64,000 nt of DNA from Lysobacteraceae bacterium NML95-0200 (GTDB lineage: Bacteria; Pseudomonadota; Gammaproteobacteria; Xanthomonadales; Xanthomonadaceae): assembly GCA_002798255.1 (NCBI GenBank), contig NWQQ01000009.1:1-64000 (forward strand), given 5' to 3'. The translations under genes were made by a program, and so were the position numbers. A model generated the notes under the pieces. It had not been told where the DNA came from and did not search any database. It saw only the letters and a program-made list of their open reading frames with translations. Positions 47,365-56,913 of this stretch are shown one piece after another; position 1 is the stretch's first letter; every line of letters starts with the position of its first letter.

Positions 47365-48260
47365 GTTTCCACCACCCCCAGCTCGTCCAGTGCAGCCTGC
47401 ATCATGCGCTTGGCTTCACCGCGCAAGAGTTCATGGTCAAGCGCGTAACGCACCGTAGCTTCAATCAGCCCCAGATGTGTGCCGCAGTCAAAGCGGGTGC
47501 CCTGGAAGCGGAAGGCATCCACCCGCTCACACTCAAGCAACTGGGCGATGGCATCGGTCAACTGAATCTCGCCGCCGGCGCCTTCGCCAGTATTTTCAAG
47601 CAACTGAAAAATACGCGGTGAAAGCACATAACGCCCGACCACGGCCAGGTCGCTGGGGGCATCATCAGGATGCGGTTTTTCGACAATGCCCTTGATGGCT
47701 CCGGCACGACCATCAAAATCAGGGGCATCGACAATGCCATAGCTGCCGGTTTGCTCATGTGCCACATCCTGCACGGCAATCACGCTGGCACCGGTTTTCT
47801 GGGCATGGTCGGCCATTTGCCGCAGCGCCCCATCGCCCCGGCTCCAAATCAGGTCATCCGGCAATAGCACGGCGAAAGGCTCATCGCCGACCGCTTCCTT
47901 GGCACACAGCACCGCATGTCCAAGACCCAGAGCCTCGGGCTGGGTAACGAAAATCGCCCGCACGCCTTTGGGCAGTACGTTTTGCACGGCATTGAGCTGC
48001 TTTTCCTTGCCGGCTTTTTCCAGCCGCTGCTCCAGTTCATAGGCCTTGTCAAAATAATCGGCCACCGCGTGCTTGTAGCGGTTGGTGATGAAAATCAGGG
48101 TATCGCAGCCGGCAGCAATCGCCTCATCCACCGCATACTGAATCAGCGGCCTGTCCACAACCGGCAACATTTCCTTGGGAACGGTCTTGGTGGCAGGAAG
48201 GAAACGAGTGCCAAGACCCGCCACGGGGAATACAGCTTTGCGGATACGGGGATGATTCAT
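47361..48260 (-). CDS. galU: UTP-glucose-1-phosphate uridylyltransferase
   Basis: 299 residues. It makes UDP-glucose for surface glycans. Signature motifs are [25 protein letters not shown] (nucleotide-binding start), [16 protein letters not shown] and [13 protein letters not shown] with GRYVL. It is 4 bases after the epimerase gene stop, so it is part of the minus-strand envelope-glycan run. Confidence 0.96.
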   Translation of the reverse strand: MNHPRIRKAVFPVAGLGTRFLPATKTVPKEMLPVVDRPLIQYAVDEAIAAGCDTLIFITNRYKHAVADYFDKAYELEQRLEKAGKEKQLNAVQNVLPKGVRAIFVTQPEALGLGHAVLCAKEAVGDEPFAVLLPDDLIWSRGDGALRQMADHAQKTGASVIAVQDVAHEQTGSYGIVDAPDFDGRAGAIKGIVEKPHPDDAPSDLAVVGRYVLSPRIFQLLENTGEGAGGEIQLTDAIAQLLECERVDAFRFQGTRFDCGTHLGLIEATVRYALDHELLRGEAKRMMQAALDELGVVET

Positions 48261-48264
48261 TGCA

Positions 48265-50178
48265 TCAATGTTTGCGATTATGGCGACTAGGGAATGGTAC
48301 GATGGCTGAAACGCTAGTACCTGTCAAATGACAGCACGGCTCAAATTCCGGCACGGCTTTTTTCAGTGTTCCGGCCAAAGCGGCTTCATCATAACGGGCA
48401 GCGGCCTCGGCAAGTACTTTCAGCGAAGCCTGCAATGATTCTGGCTCGACCTGGCGTACCCGGCCTTGCAAAATCTTGGGATGCGCCGTCGGGCGGTAGT
48501 TTTCTTCATCATGAAACAGGGTTTCATGCAGTTTTTCGCCGCTGCGCAAGCCGGTATAGGTGATGGCGATATCACGCCCCGGCTGTTTGCCGGCCAGGCG
48601 AATCATCTGCTCGGCCAACATGCGAATCGCTACCGGCTCGCCCATATCCAGGGTATAGATGGCATGGTGGGCGCCAATGCTTGCCGCTTGCAAAATCAAC
48701 TGGCTGGCCTCGGGAATGGTCATGAAGTAGCGCGTCACTTGCGGATGGGTCACGGTGACCGGGCCGCCCAGACGGATTTGCTCGCGGAACAGCGGCACCA
48801 CACTGCCGGCCGAGTCCAGTACATTGCCAAAGCGCACGGTGACAAAATGCGTGCGGCTTTGCCGGGCATGTAACTGGCAAACCATTTCTGCCAGGCGCTT
48901 GCTCGCCCCCAGCACATTGACCGGATTCACCGCCTTGTCGGTAGAAATCAGCACGAATGTGCCGACATTCATCTGCGCCGAAATCCGGGCCACCGTATCA
49001 GTGGCGAGCGCATTATTGCGTACCGCCTCGCGCAACTGCCCTTCCAGCACCGGCACCTGCTTGTAGGCCGCCGCATGGAATACCGCGGCCACCTGAGTCT
49101 GTTTCAGCGCATGGGTAATGACCGCCGGGTCGCCGCAATCTCCCAGTATCGGTACGCAATTGATATCGGCAAAGTCACGCCGCAGCTCTTGCTCCATCCG
49201 CAACAGGGACAACTCGTCCTGCTCCACCAGGATGATGGAGGCTGCGCCATTACGCGCGCATTGCCGGCACAGTTCCGAGCCAATCGAACCACCTGCGCCG
49301 GTCACCAGCACATTGCGCCCGCCCAGCCAATTGCGAATCTCCTGCCAGTTGGCCGTTACCGGCTTGCGTCCCAGCAAATCTTCGATGGCGACTTCTTTCA
49401 ACCCCCCTGCATTGGCGTGATTGTCGAGCAAGTCTTCGGCGCGCGGCACCATGCGAAAGGGCAATCCGGTGGATTCGCATACCACCATCACGCGCTGCAT
49501 GGCATCACCGCCCAGCGAGGGCATGGCGATGGCCAACATTCCGGCAGCCGTTTCACGGGCAATTTCTCCAGCCTGGTCAATCCGTCCCAAAACCGGCACG
49601 CCATGCAAGCGAATCCCTTTCAGGCTGGGCGCATCATCCAGAAAACCTACCGGCACATAGGTTTCAGAACTGCGCAGGTTACGCAGCAGGTTTTCACCTG
49701 CCTGACCTGCGCCCAGAATCAATACCCGGGTTGCAGCCTCATGACGATTGGCCTGAAGGATTCCGTCCTTCCAAATCCGGTACAGCCAGCGCGGCATACC
49801 CAGCAATATCACCAATGCAAATGGATACAGCGCCAAGGTCGAGCGCGGCACGCCCTCCAGACGCTTGTAAAGGAACAAGGCGCCAACAATCGCCGCCAGC
49901 CCCAGCATAGCGGCTTTCACCAGATTGAGCAGGTCAGGCGTGCTGGCAAAGCGCCACAGGCCGCGATACAGGCCTGAGAGCCGGAAGGCCAGCCCTTGCA
50001 AGAGCACCACCAGCCCCAGCTCAATCCAGTCAATTGTCGGCATCGTGGCAACAGGATGCATTTCGTAGCGTAGCCATTGCAGCCCCAGCCACACCAGCAC
50101 CACCATCAACAAGTCATGCAGGATGACCGCAAGCCGCGGCAAGAACAGCCAGAGACGTTTTTTGTGCGATACGTTCAT
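48265..50178 (-). CDS. membrane-bound nucleotide-sugar 4,6-dehydratase/epimerase (WbpM/CapD-like)
   Basis: 637 residues from ATG 50178, which overlaps the upstream gene stop as ATGA. Four to five N-terminal membrane helices are followed by a CoA-binding-like Rossmann domain (RVLILGAGQAGENLLRNL) and a short-chain dehydrogenase domain (NVLVTGAGGSIGSELCRQ; STDKAVNPVNVLGASKR; VTHPQVTRYFMTIPEASQL). The active site shows the STDK variant typical of the WbpM/FlaA1 group, in which Tyr of YxxxK is replaced. It makes deoxy-amino sugar nucleotides (UDP-QuiNAc type) that start O-antigen or exopolysaccharide repeats. Confidence 0.9.
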   Translation of the reverse strand: MNVSHKKRLWLFLPRLAVILHDLLMVVLVWLGLQWLRYEMHPVATMPTIDWIELGLVVLLQGLAFRLSGLYRGLWRFASTPDLLNLVKAAMLGLAAIVGALFLYKRLEGVPRSTLALYPFALVILLGMPRWLYRIWKDGILQANRHEAATRVLILGAGQAGENLLRNLRSSETYVPVGFLDDAPSLKGIRLHGVPVLGRIDQAGEIARETAAGMLAIAMPSLGGDAMQRVMVVCESTGLPFRMVPRAEDLLDNHANAGGLKEVAIEDLLGRKPVTANWQEIRNWLGGRNVLVTGAGGSIGSELCRQCARNGAASIILVEQDELSLLRMEQELRRDFADINCVPILGDCGDPAVITHALKQTQVAAVFHAAAYKQVPVLEGQLREAVRNNALATDTVARISAQMNVGTFVLISTDKAVNPVNVLGASKRLAEMVCQLHARQSRTHFVTVRFGNVLDSAGSVVPLFREQIRLGGPVTVTHPQVTRYFMTIPEASQLILQAASIGAHHAIYTLDMGEPVAIRMLAEQMIRLAGKQPGRDIAITYTGLRSGEKLHETLFHDEENYRPTAHPKILQGRVRQVEPESLQASLKVLAEAAARYDEAALAGTLKKAVPEFEPCCHLTGTSVSAIVPFPSRHNRKH

Positions 50179-51170
50179 GTTGGATTCCGATTCGGTATCG
50201 GCTTGCGCAAGCGCAGCCAGCATACGCACCCCGCCGTGAACCACAAGATACAGGCAAGCGGCAAAAACGCCAGCGAAGCCCCGCGCAAAAACACGGCGGC
50301 CAGTATCACGGCAAGCAATGACCATAGCGCATAAGCCAGGGTCACCGGCGCATGCCGTCCCAGCTTGCGTGCCCATATCTGATAGCTGTGTGCAGAATGT
50401 GCCTGCCACCATTTCTCGCCCCGCCACATCCGCAGCAACAAGGTCAATGTGCTATCGATGATGCAGGCAGCAAGCGGCAGTGCCAGCAACCAGCCCAAAC
50501 GCAATCCGTCTGCGGCGGCCATCGCCCAAATGGCTGCCAGCAAATATCCCAATGCGCCGCTGCCGACATCGCCCATGAAAATCCGTGCGCGCGGAAAATT
50601 CCAGGGCAAAAAGCCTGCCGTTACGCCCAAAAGCGCCAGTGCCAGAAGCTGCCCTGCCCCGCCCATCAGCCCGGCGGCCAACAGCGCCACCAGCAAGGCC
50701 TGCGATGCGGCAATGCCGTTGATCCCGTCAATGAAATTCCAGATATTGGTCAGCGCAAGGGCAGCCACAAAGCTGCACATGCATAGCCAAAGCGGCCAGT
50801 CAAAGCCCATGCCCGCCAGCGCCAGTACGCCTGCCGAAGCCAGATGCACGGCAAAACGCAGCCTTGCCGAAAGCGGCCTGTGGTCGTCCCACCAGCCAAT
50901 ACCGGCGACCCCGGCCAAGCCTGCTGCCAGCAGCGCCCAGCCCCATTGTCCGCTGATGAAAGCCAGGGCAAGGCAGGCCAACCACATCAAGAGCGCCATG
51001 GCAATGCCGCCGCCACGCGGCGTCACCGTCTGATGATTGCGGCGCGCATCTCCGGGCACGTCCAGTAGCTGTCGATGCAGGGCATAGCGCCGGGCAAGCC
51101 CGGTGCCAAAGCCACTGGCAAGCGCCGCCCCGGCAAGCCAGAGCCAGGGGCTTTCATCGCCGTAAGTCAT
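50175..51170 (-). CDS. polyprenyl-phosphate sugar-1-phosphate transferase (WbpL/WecA/MraY family)
   Basis: 331 residues from ATG 51170, overlapping the lapB stop (ATGA). About 10 membrane segments. Family motifs: WDDHRPLSARLRFAVH (the DD-type metal/substrate motif), NIWNFIDGINGIAA (NxxNxxDGIDG-type motif) and ARIFMGDVGSGALGYLL. It loads the first sugar-phosphate onto undecaprenyl phosphate. Its neighbour WbpM-like enzyme would make the donor sugar nucleotide, as in the WbpM-WbpL pair. Confidence 0.88.
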   Translation of the reverse strand: MTYGDESPWLWLAGAALASGFGTGLARRYALHRQLLDVPGDARRNHQTVTPRGGGIAMALLMWLACLALAFISGQWGWALLAAGLAGVAGIGWWDDHRPLSARLRFAVHLASAGVLALAGMGFDWPLWLCMCSFVAALALTNIWNFIDGINGIAASQALLVALLAAGLMGGAGQLLALALLGVTAGFLPWNFPRARIFMGDVGSGALGYLLAAIWAMAAADGLRLGWLLALPLAACIIDSTLTLLLRMWRGEKWWQAHSAHSYQIWARKLGRHAPVTLAYALWSLLAVILAAVFLRGASLAFLPLACILWFTAGCVCWLRLRKPIPNRNPT

Positions 51171-52354
51171 ACCAGCGCGTAATTGAGCAATGGCTTGACC
51201 GTGCCCCACTGCCGGCAACTGGGGCATTGCCAGTGGTGCGAGCGCGCGCCGAAGCCGCAATGGTTACAGCGATAGCTGGGGTTGCGCACCAGCAGCTGGT
51301 CATTGATGCGACCCAGTGCATGGAGCGTGCCGAGAATGTCATCGCCATCACGCAGCGCCAGGTCGATAAGCGCAGCCTCGCCGCGCACTGACGGGCGGTC
51401 TTTCAGTTGCTGGGTCAAATACAGCCGTGCCGCATGCACGCCTTCTTCGCGCTCAACCAGATGCGTCAGTGCCAGCACCGGTGCTACACCGGCGTAATGC
51501 TCGGCCATTTCGGAAAGAAAGCGCCGCGCCCCCGGGGTATCTGCGGTACGCTCATAGCATTGCAACAGGGTCGGCAAGATATCCGGCAGGTAATCGGCAT
51601 CATGCCGGGCAGCGCGCTCGAATGCCTTGATGGCCGCCGCATCATTCCCTTCCGCAGCTTCAATCCGGCCTTCCAGCATCCCGGCGCGCACGGCATTGGA
51701 GTCGGCCGCATAGGCTCTGGCAATCGCCTCCCGGGCTGCTGTGACATCGCCATTGGCGCGGTGACGCTCGGCCAGCTCACATTCGTACATGGCAATCAGC
51801 TTGCCCATCGGCTCGCCAGTGGCGGATTCAAAACGGTGCGCGCTTTCGATGGCACGATTCCAGTCGCGCTCGGACTGGAAAATATCAATCAAGTGCCGCA
51901 GCGCCTGGGGTGCACGATGCCCTGTTTCGGCCAGCGCCATAAACACCGTTTCAGCCCGGTCCAGCAGGCCGGACTTCATATAATCCTCGCCCAGCGCCAG
52001 CAATGCCTGCACCCGTTGCGCATCACTCAAGTCCTTGCGCTCCACCAGTGCCTGATGCAGCCGGATGGCGCGGTCAACCTCGCCACGACGGCGGAACAGA
52101 TGCCCCAGAGCCAACTGGGTTTCAAAGGTTTCCTTGTCCAGCTCGGCGATATGCAAGAACAGCTCGATGGCCTTGTCCGGCTGCTCGTTCAAAAGATAGT
52201 TGAGGCCACGAAAATAGGTGGTCGAAAGTTTGCTGACCTGGCTGTCACTATGCCGCTCGCCCCCCCGCCGGCCAATCACCCAGCCCATCACTGCCGCTGC
52301 GGGCAAAAGCAAAACAAACCAGAACCATTGTTCAATAAAGGCCATGGCAGACAT
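51167..52354 (-). CDS. lapB: lipopolysaccharide assembly protein LapB (YciM)
   Basis: About 395 residues (start 52354 or 52345; the frame reaches 52414 without a better signal). One N-terminal membrane helix (WFWFVLLLPAAAVMGWVIG) is followed by about nine TPR repeats and a C-terminal rubredoxin-like metal site (YRCNHCGFGARSHHWQCPSC, two CxxC pairs). LapB controls LpxC breakdown by FtsH and LPS synthesis. The small partner lapA, usually directly upstream, is not present in the 89 bases before it. Confidence 0.92.
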   Translation of the reverse strand: MSAMAFIEQWFWFVLLLPAAAVMGWVIGRRGGERHSDSQVSKLSTTYFRGLNYLLNEQPDKAIELFLHIAELDKETFETQLALGHLFRRRGEVDRAIRLHQALVERKDLSDAQRVQALLALGEDYMKSGLLDRAETVFMALAETGHRAPQALRHLIDIFQSERDWNRAIESAHRFESATGEPMGKLIAMYECELAERHRANGDVTAAREAIARAYAADSNAVRAGMLEGRIEAAEGNDAAAIKAFERAARHDADYLPDILPTLLQCYERTADTPGARRFLSEMAEHYAGVAPVLALTHLVEREEGVHAARLYLTQQLKDRPSVRGEAALIDLALRDGDDILGTLHALGRINDQLLVRNPSYRCNHCGFGARSHHWQCPSCRQWGTVKPLLNYALV

Positions 52355-52443
52355 CCATGAAGGAGGAAACAGGCCACGCAGTGCACTGTGAGGCAACTGC
52401 CGTGAGCGATACACGCCTGCGCCCGGGCGCAGCGCCGGATTTT

Positions 52444-52746
52444 TTACTGGTTTTCGGCAATCGGCGTCACTTCGCTGACGCGTTCACGCAACTCCTTGCC
52501 CGGTTTGAAATGCGGCACATATTTGGCAGGCAACTCCACCGCCGCACCGGTCTTGGGGTTGCGCCCGGTACGCGGCTCACGGTAATGCAGCGAAAAACTG
52601 CCAAAGCCGCGGATTTCAATCCGAGTACCGGTAGCAAGACTTGCACTCATCAATTCGAGCAAGGTACGCACAGCAAACTCAACGTCCTCTACCTTGAGGT
52701 GACGCTGGCGCTGGTTGAGGATTTCTATCAATTCCGATTTGGTCAT
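52444..52746 (-). CDS. ihfB: integration host factor beta subunit
   Basis: 100 residues from ATG 52746 ([14 protein letters not shown]). DNA-binding signature: [28 protein letters not shown], with the intercalating proline in the RNPKTG arm. IHF bends DNA and takes part in CRISPR adaptation in some type I systems, which may matter because a large array lies nearby. It follows rpsA, the normal context. Confidence 0.95.
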   Translation of the reverse strand: MTKSELIEILNQRQRHLKVEDVEFAVRTLLELMSASLATGTRIEIRGFGSFSLHYREPRTGRNPKTGAAVELPAKYVPHFKPGKELRERVSEVTPIAENQ

Positions 52747-52834
52747 CGCCAACAAAACCATAAGCCCAAACCACCGGGCGGCTCAACTATCCAACCAAAA
52801 GAAAACCTGTGCAGACAGGCCTCTTTCCGGCATC

Positions 52835-52884
52835 AAAAAAGCCGGAGCCAGTACATCGGGAAGCCCCGTGCACTGGACTCCGGC
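52835..52884 (-). terminator. terminator after rpsA
   Basis: GCCGGAGCCAGT (52841-52852) and ACTGGACTCCGGC (52872-52884) pair with one bulge. The A-run at 52835-52840 is a T-run on the minus strand. Confidence 0.88.
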
Positions 52885-52892
52885 TGCGGGGA

Positions 52893-54578
52893 TTACTCGC
52901 CCTTGCCGAGCTGCTCGCGCAGCAGCGCACCCAGCTGGGTGGTGCCGCTGGCAACTTCCGCATTGCTGCGGTTGTATTCGGCCAGGGTTTCGTTCATTTC
53001 GTCCTGATCCTTGGCGCGGATGGAGAGCTGCACCACCCGGCTCTTGCGATCGGTGCCGATAATCTTGGCTTCCACTTCGTCACCGGCCTTCAGCACATGC
53101 GAGGCATCGTCCACGCGGTCAACCGAGATGTCGCGGGCGGCCAGATAGCCTTCCACGCCATCAGCCAGCTCAACCACGGCGCCCTTGGCATCGACTTCCT
53201 TCACCGTGCCCTTGACCACCGAGCCACGGGTATTAGAGGCCTGGAACTGACCCATCGGGTCTTGCTCCAGCTGCTTGACGCCGAGGCTGATGCGCTCGCG
53301 TTCGGGGTCAACGGCCAGCACCACGGCCTGCACGGTATCGCCCTTCTTGTAGTTGCGCGCCAAGTCTTCGCCATTGGTATTCCAGCTGAGGTCGGACAGG
53401 TGCACCAGACCATCAATGCCGCCTTCCAGGCCGATGAAGATGCCGAAGTCGGTAATCGACTTGATTTGACCTTCCACCTTGTCACCCTTCTTGTGGGTGG
53501 CCGCGAAGGTTTCCCACGGATTGCTGGAGACCTGCTTCATGCCCAGCGAGATGCGGCGACGCTCTTCATCCACGTCCAGCACCATCACTTCGACTTCGTC
53601 ACCGACCTGCACCACCTTGGAGGGGTTGACGTTCTTGTTGGTCCAGTCCATTTCCGAAACGTGCACCAAGCCTTCAACGCCAGCTTCGATTTCAACGAAG
53701 GCGCCGTAATCGGTGACGTTGGACACCTTGCCGAAGGCACGGGTATTGGCCGGATAGCGGCGGGAAATATTGTCCCACGGGTCCTCGCCCATCTGTTTGA
53801 GGCCGAGGCTGACGCGGTTGCGCTCGCGGTCGTACTTCAGCACGCGTACATCCAGCTCCTGGCCGACTTCGACCACTTCGGAGGGATGACGCACGCGCTT
53901 CCAGGCCATGTCGGTGATGTGCAGCAGGCCGTCGATACCACCGAGGTCCACGAATGCGCCGTAATCGGTGAGGTTCTTGACCACACCCTTGAGCTTGGCG
54001 CCTTCCACCAGCTTCTCCATCAGCGCCTCGCGCTCTTCGGAATGCTCGGTTTCCACCACGGCACGGCGGCTGACCACCACGTTGTTGCGCTTGCGGTCAA
54101 GTTTGATGAGCTTGAATTCCAGCTCCTTGCCTTCCAGGTACACCGGGTCGCGCACCGGGCGCACATCCACCAGCGAACCGGGCAGGAAGGCGCGGACTTC
54201 CTTGATATCGACGGTGAAACCACCCTTGACCTTGCCGCTGATGCGGCCGGTGATGATTTCGCCTTTCTCCAGGGCAGCTTCCAGCTCGTCCCAGACCATC
54301 GCGCGCTTGGCTTTTTCGCGCGAAAGCACGGTTTCACCAAAGCCGTTTTCAATCGAGTCCAGCGCCACCTTTACTTCGTCGCCGATGCCCACATCGATTT
54401 CGCCGGCTTCGTTCCGGAACTGTTCGATCGGCACGATGCCTTCGGACTTCAGCCCGGCATTGATGACCACCACATCATTGGTGACGGCAACGACGGTACC
54501 GGTCACGATGGCACCGGGCTTCAGCTTGGCCAGTTGCTGCTGGCTCTGTTCAAACAGTTCGGCAAATGATTCAGTCAT
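52893..54578 (-). CDS. rpsA: 30S ribosomal protein S1
   Basis: 561 residues with six S1 repeats, usual for proteobacterial S1 (557 in E. coli). Repeat signatures such as [40 protein letters not shown] and [21 protein letters not shown] are visible. It binds mRNA and the 30S subunit to start translation. Start [12 protein letters not shown] is typical. Gene order cmk-rpsA-ihfB is conserved. Confidence 0.97.
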   Translation of the reverse strand: MTESFAELFEQSQQQLAKLKPGAIVTGTVVAVTNDVVVINAGLKSEGIVPIEQFRNEAGEIDVGIGDEVKVALDSIENGFGETVLSREKAKRAMVWDELEAALEKGEIITGRISGKVKGGFTVDIKEVRAFLPGSLVDVRPVRDPVYLEGKELEFKLIKLDRKRNNVVVSRRAVVETEHSEEREALMEKLVEGAKLKGVVKNLTDYGAFVDLGGIDGLLHITDMAWKRVRHPSEVVEVGQELDVRVLKYDRERNRVSLGLKQMGEDPWDNISRRYPANTRAFGKVSNVTDYGAFVEIEAGVEGLVHVSEMDWTNKNVNPSKVVQVGDEVEVMVLDVDEERRRISLGMKQVSSNPWETFAATHKKGDKVEGQIKSITDFGIFIGLEGGIDGLVHLSDLSWNTNGEDLARNYKKGDTVQAVVLAVDPERERISLGVKQLEQDPMGQFQASNTRGSVVKGTVKEVDAKGAVVELADGVEGYLAARDISVDRVDDASHVLKAGDEVEAKIIGTDRKSRVVQLSIRAKDQDEMNETLAEYNRSNAEVASGTTQLGALLREQLGKGE

Positions 54579-54741
54579 TTCTATTCTCTAAGGTTAATCT
54601 TCAGAGCAGGTGCCTACCGCTTTGCATCTGCTCCACCCGTTTGTCGGCGCGGGCGGGATTGCCCATTGGCCGTGAGTGTTGAAGTGGATTGACCGCAGGC
54701 TTGTCACCTGCGGGGCGGGTTCTGCTGGATGGGCTTGCCGC

Positions 54742-55458
54742 TCAGGACGCTTCCGGCATCAGGCCGGACTTCTCCACGAGCGCCAGCACTTGCGCCACCA
54801 CCGTATCAATCGCCACACCGGTGGTGTCGATGGACACCGCATCGGTGGCAGGTTTCAATGGTGAAAGCGACCGACTGGCATCGCGCGCGTCACGGGCAAC
54901 AATCTCGCCCAGCAGGCTGTCGAGGTTAACCCAAACCCCTTTTTGCATCAACTGTTTATACCGCCTATCCGCGCGCTCCTCGGCACTGGCGGTCAAAAAC
55001 ACCTTGCAAAAGGCATCCGGAAAGATGACGGTGCCCATATCGCGGCCATCAGCGACCAACCCCGGCGCTATCCGGAAATCATGCTGCAGCTGCACCAATG
55101 CCGCACGCACCCCCGCCATCGAAGCGATTGCAGAAGCGGCAGCGCCTGTCGTTTCCAGCCGCAATTCATCGGTGACATCCTCGCCATTGACCCATACACG
55201 CGCCTCCCCCCTGGCATCATCAGCAAAGCGGATTTGTGTGCGGCGCGCGCAGGCTTCAACGGCTTGCACATCCCCCAGGTCAATTCCCTGCCTCATGGCA
55301 GAAACACCGACCGCCCGGTACAGTGCGCCAGAGTCCAGATAATGCCAGCCCAGATGCTGAGCCACACGGCGGCTGATGGTGCCCTTGCCGGAGCCGGAAG
55401 GCCCGTCAATGGCTAATACGGGAATGGGATTGCGAAAAAGCGGTACGTCTTGATTCAT
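54742..55458 (-). CDS. cmk: cytidylate kinase
   Basis: 238 residues. It phosphorylates CMP and dCMP. P-loop [18 protein letters not shown], then [16 protein letters not shown], and [15 protein letters not shown] followed by [16 protein letters not shown], all typical. It heads the minus-strand run cmk-rpsA-ihfB-lapB-GT4-epimerase-galU. The 163 bases to rpsA hold no gene. Confidence 0.95.
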   Translation of the reverse strand: MNQDVPLFRNPIPVLAIDGPSGSGKGTISRRVAQHLGWHYLDSGALYRAVGVSAMRQGIDLGDVQAVEACARRTQIRFADDARGEARVWVNGEDVTDELRLETTGAAASAIASMAGVRAALVQLQHDFRIAPGLVADGRDMGTVIFPDAFCKVFLTASAEERADRRYKQLMQKGVWVNLDSLLGEIVARDARDASRSLSPLKPATDAVSIDTTGVAIDTVVAQVLALVEKSGLMPEAS

Positions 55459-55543
55459 CTGCCAAGTTTAGCGGCTGCCGCCTCGCATGGGCACTGCATT
55501 CGGTCAGAAACATATTGCACTCGATAGGGGGTGTGCAAAGCGG

Positions 55544-56600
55544 ATGAGAAGAGCATCTTTGGGGTATGGAGTCAAAGGGCTCAGGGATGTGAGGCGCTAC
55601 GCTGAGCGTATGGACTCCATCAGTCAGACAGCGCCACATCGGCCTCGAGTATTGAATTTCTGGGCAGAGCACGGTTTGGTGGCGGCGGTGGATGTCTTTG
55701 GTGTCAGCCGCCGCACCTTGTACGGGTGGAAGCAGGCATACGGGGGATGCCGGTAACAACATGGCAGCCTTGAACAACCAAAGCCGTGCGCCGTGAATCG
55801 ACACGAACCCCGGGACTGGGATAGCCGGGTGCTGGCGCATCTGATCTGGCTGCGGGGCCAGTACCCGGTGCTGGGCTTTGAGAAGCTGCGCTTTTTCTGG
55901 CCGACTGGTGCGAGCCGCGCGAGCTGACTTGTCCCAGCGTAGTACCCTACGCCGCCCGGCCAAGAGCGATAACCACCTGAAGCTGGTCAAACATCGCCCC
56001 ACATCGAGTTCCCGCGTGAGGGCTCAGGGGCAACGCAAACCCAAGGGCTACAGCCCCAAGGCACCCGGTGAGTGCGTTGGCGTGGACACCATCGAAATCC
56101 ACGACAGTGACATCTACAGCGGCCTGCGCCGTTACGTCGTGACTTTCAAGGACATGCACAGCCACTTTGCCCTGAGTGTAGCCGTGCCCAGCAAGCGCGC
56201 CAAGCATACTGCCAAACTCTGGCACATCACCCGCGCCTGCCATCCCTTCAAGCCCCAGTGCGTGCTCTCGGAAAATGGCAGCGAGTTCAAGGCCGAGCTC
56301 CTCCAGATTGTACTCGATGACGGCGCCGTGCGCTGGCTGACATACCCCAAGTGTCCCAAGATGAACTCCCATGCCGAGCGATTCAACCGCACCCTCCAGG
56401 AGGAATTCATCGAGTTCCACAACGACTTGTTGCTCCAGGACATCAAAGCCTTCAACAATCAAGTTGCTTGATTACCTCATCTGGTTCAACGAATCCAAAC
56501 CCCGCTACGCCCTCGGATTACGTTCCCCCCATGCAGTTCCTCGCAGACGAGCACCAGTGCGATATGTATTGGCAGGATACAACAACTTGATTGCACTCAA
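55544..56600 (+). pseudogene. broken integrase-core transposase (IS481-like)
   Basis: The N-terminal part from 55544 (MRRASLGYGVKGLRDVRRYA, then VFGVSRRTLYGWKQAY) is a helix-turn-helix start. It stops at about 55756. Further pieces appear in other frames. The catalytic part from about 56010 reads KGYSPKAPGECVGVDTIEIH (first Asp), VLSENGSEF (where related proteins have TDNGSEF, so the second Asp is lost) and HAERFNRTLQEEFIEF (Glu). A last shift at about 56460 separates [18 protein letters not shown]. Several frameshifts and a lost catalytic residue make it dead. No terminal repeats found. Confidence 0.8.
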
Positions 56601-56660
56601 GGTTACTGCTACCATATGCGGCTACATTACTTTTCCACTTTTCGCCATCAGAGGTTTATC

Positions 56661-56786
56661 ATGAAGGTCCTGTCCTCCCTGAAGTCGGCGAAGGCCCGTC
56701 ACCGCGACTGCAAAGTCGTCCGCCGTCGCGGCAAGGTCTTCGTGATTTGCAAGTCCAATCCACGTTTCAAGGCGCGTCAGCGTTAA
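56661..56786 (+). CDS. rpmJ: 50S ribosomal protein L36, zinc-ligand-poor (C-minus) form
   Basis: 41 residues beginning [20 protein letters not shown] and ending [17 protein letters not shown] lies just upstream. L36 of the standard form has a CxxC...CxxxxH zinc site. Here only Cys17 and Cys30 remain, so this is the alternative form seen in YkgO/RpmJ2 and as the usual L36 in Xanthomonas. A terminator follows closely. It lies between a dead transposase and the CRISPR array. Confidence 0.93.
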   Translation: MKVLSSLKSAKARHRDCKVVRRRGKVFVICKSNPRFKARQR

Positions 56787-56820
56787 GAAGCCTTGGCGCT
56801 TGCCTAAGCAACTGGAACGA

Positions 56821-56846
56821 AAAACCGCCGCAAGGCGGTTTTTTAT
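56821..56846 (+). terminator. Rho-independent terminator after rpmJ
   Basis: AACCGCC-GCAA-GGCGGTT with flanking A-run and T-run (TTTTTTA). The A/T ends allow it to stop transcripts from both sides, including any that run out of the distal end of the CRISPR array. Confidence 0.92.
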
Positions 56847-56913
56847 CGTCAAAAGTGGTGCCCTCACAAAGCGGGCATAGTGGTCTGTCCATGTGCACCA
56901 GAGCAGCAGAAGG

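Noticed and set aside
52809-54569. Plus-strand ORF of 586 residues opposite rpsA
   Set aside because: Antisense shadow of six S1 repeats; no recognisable domain.
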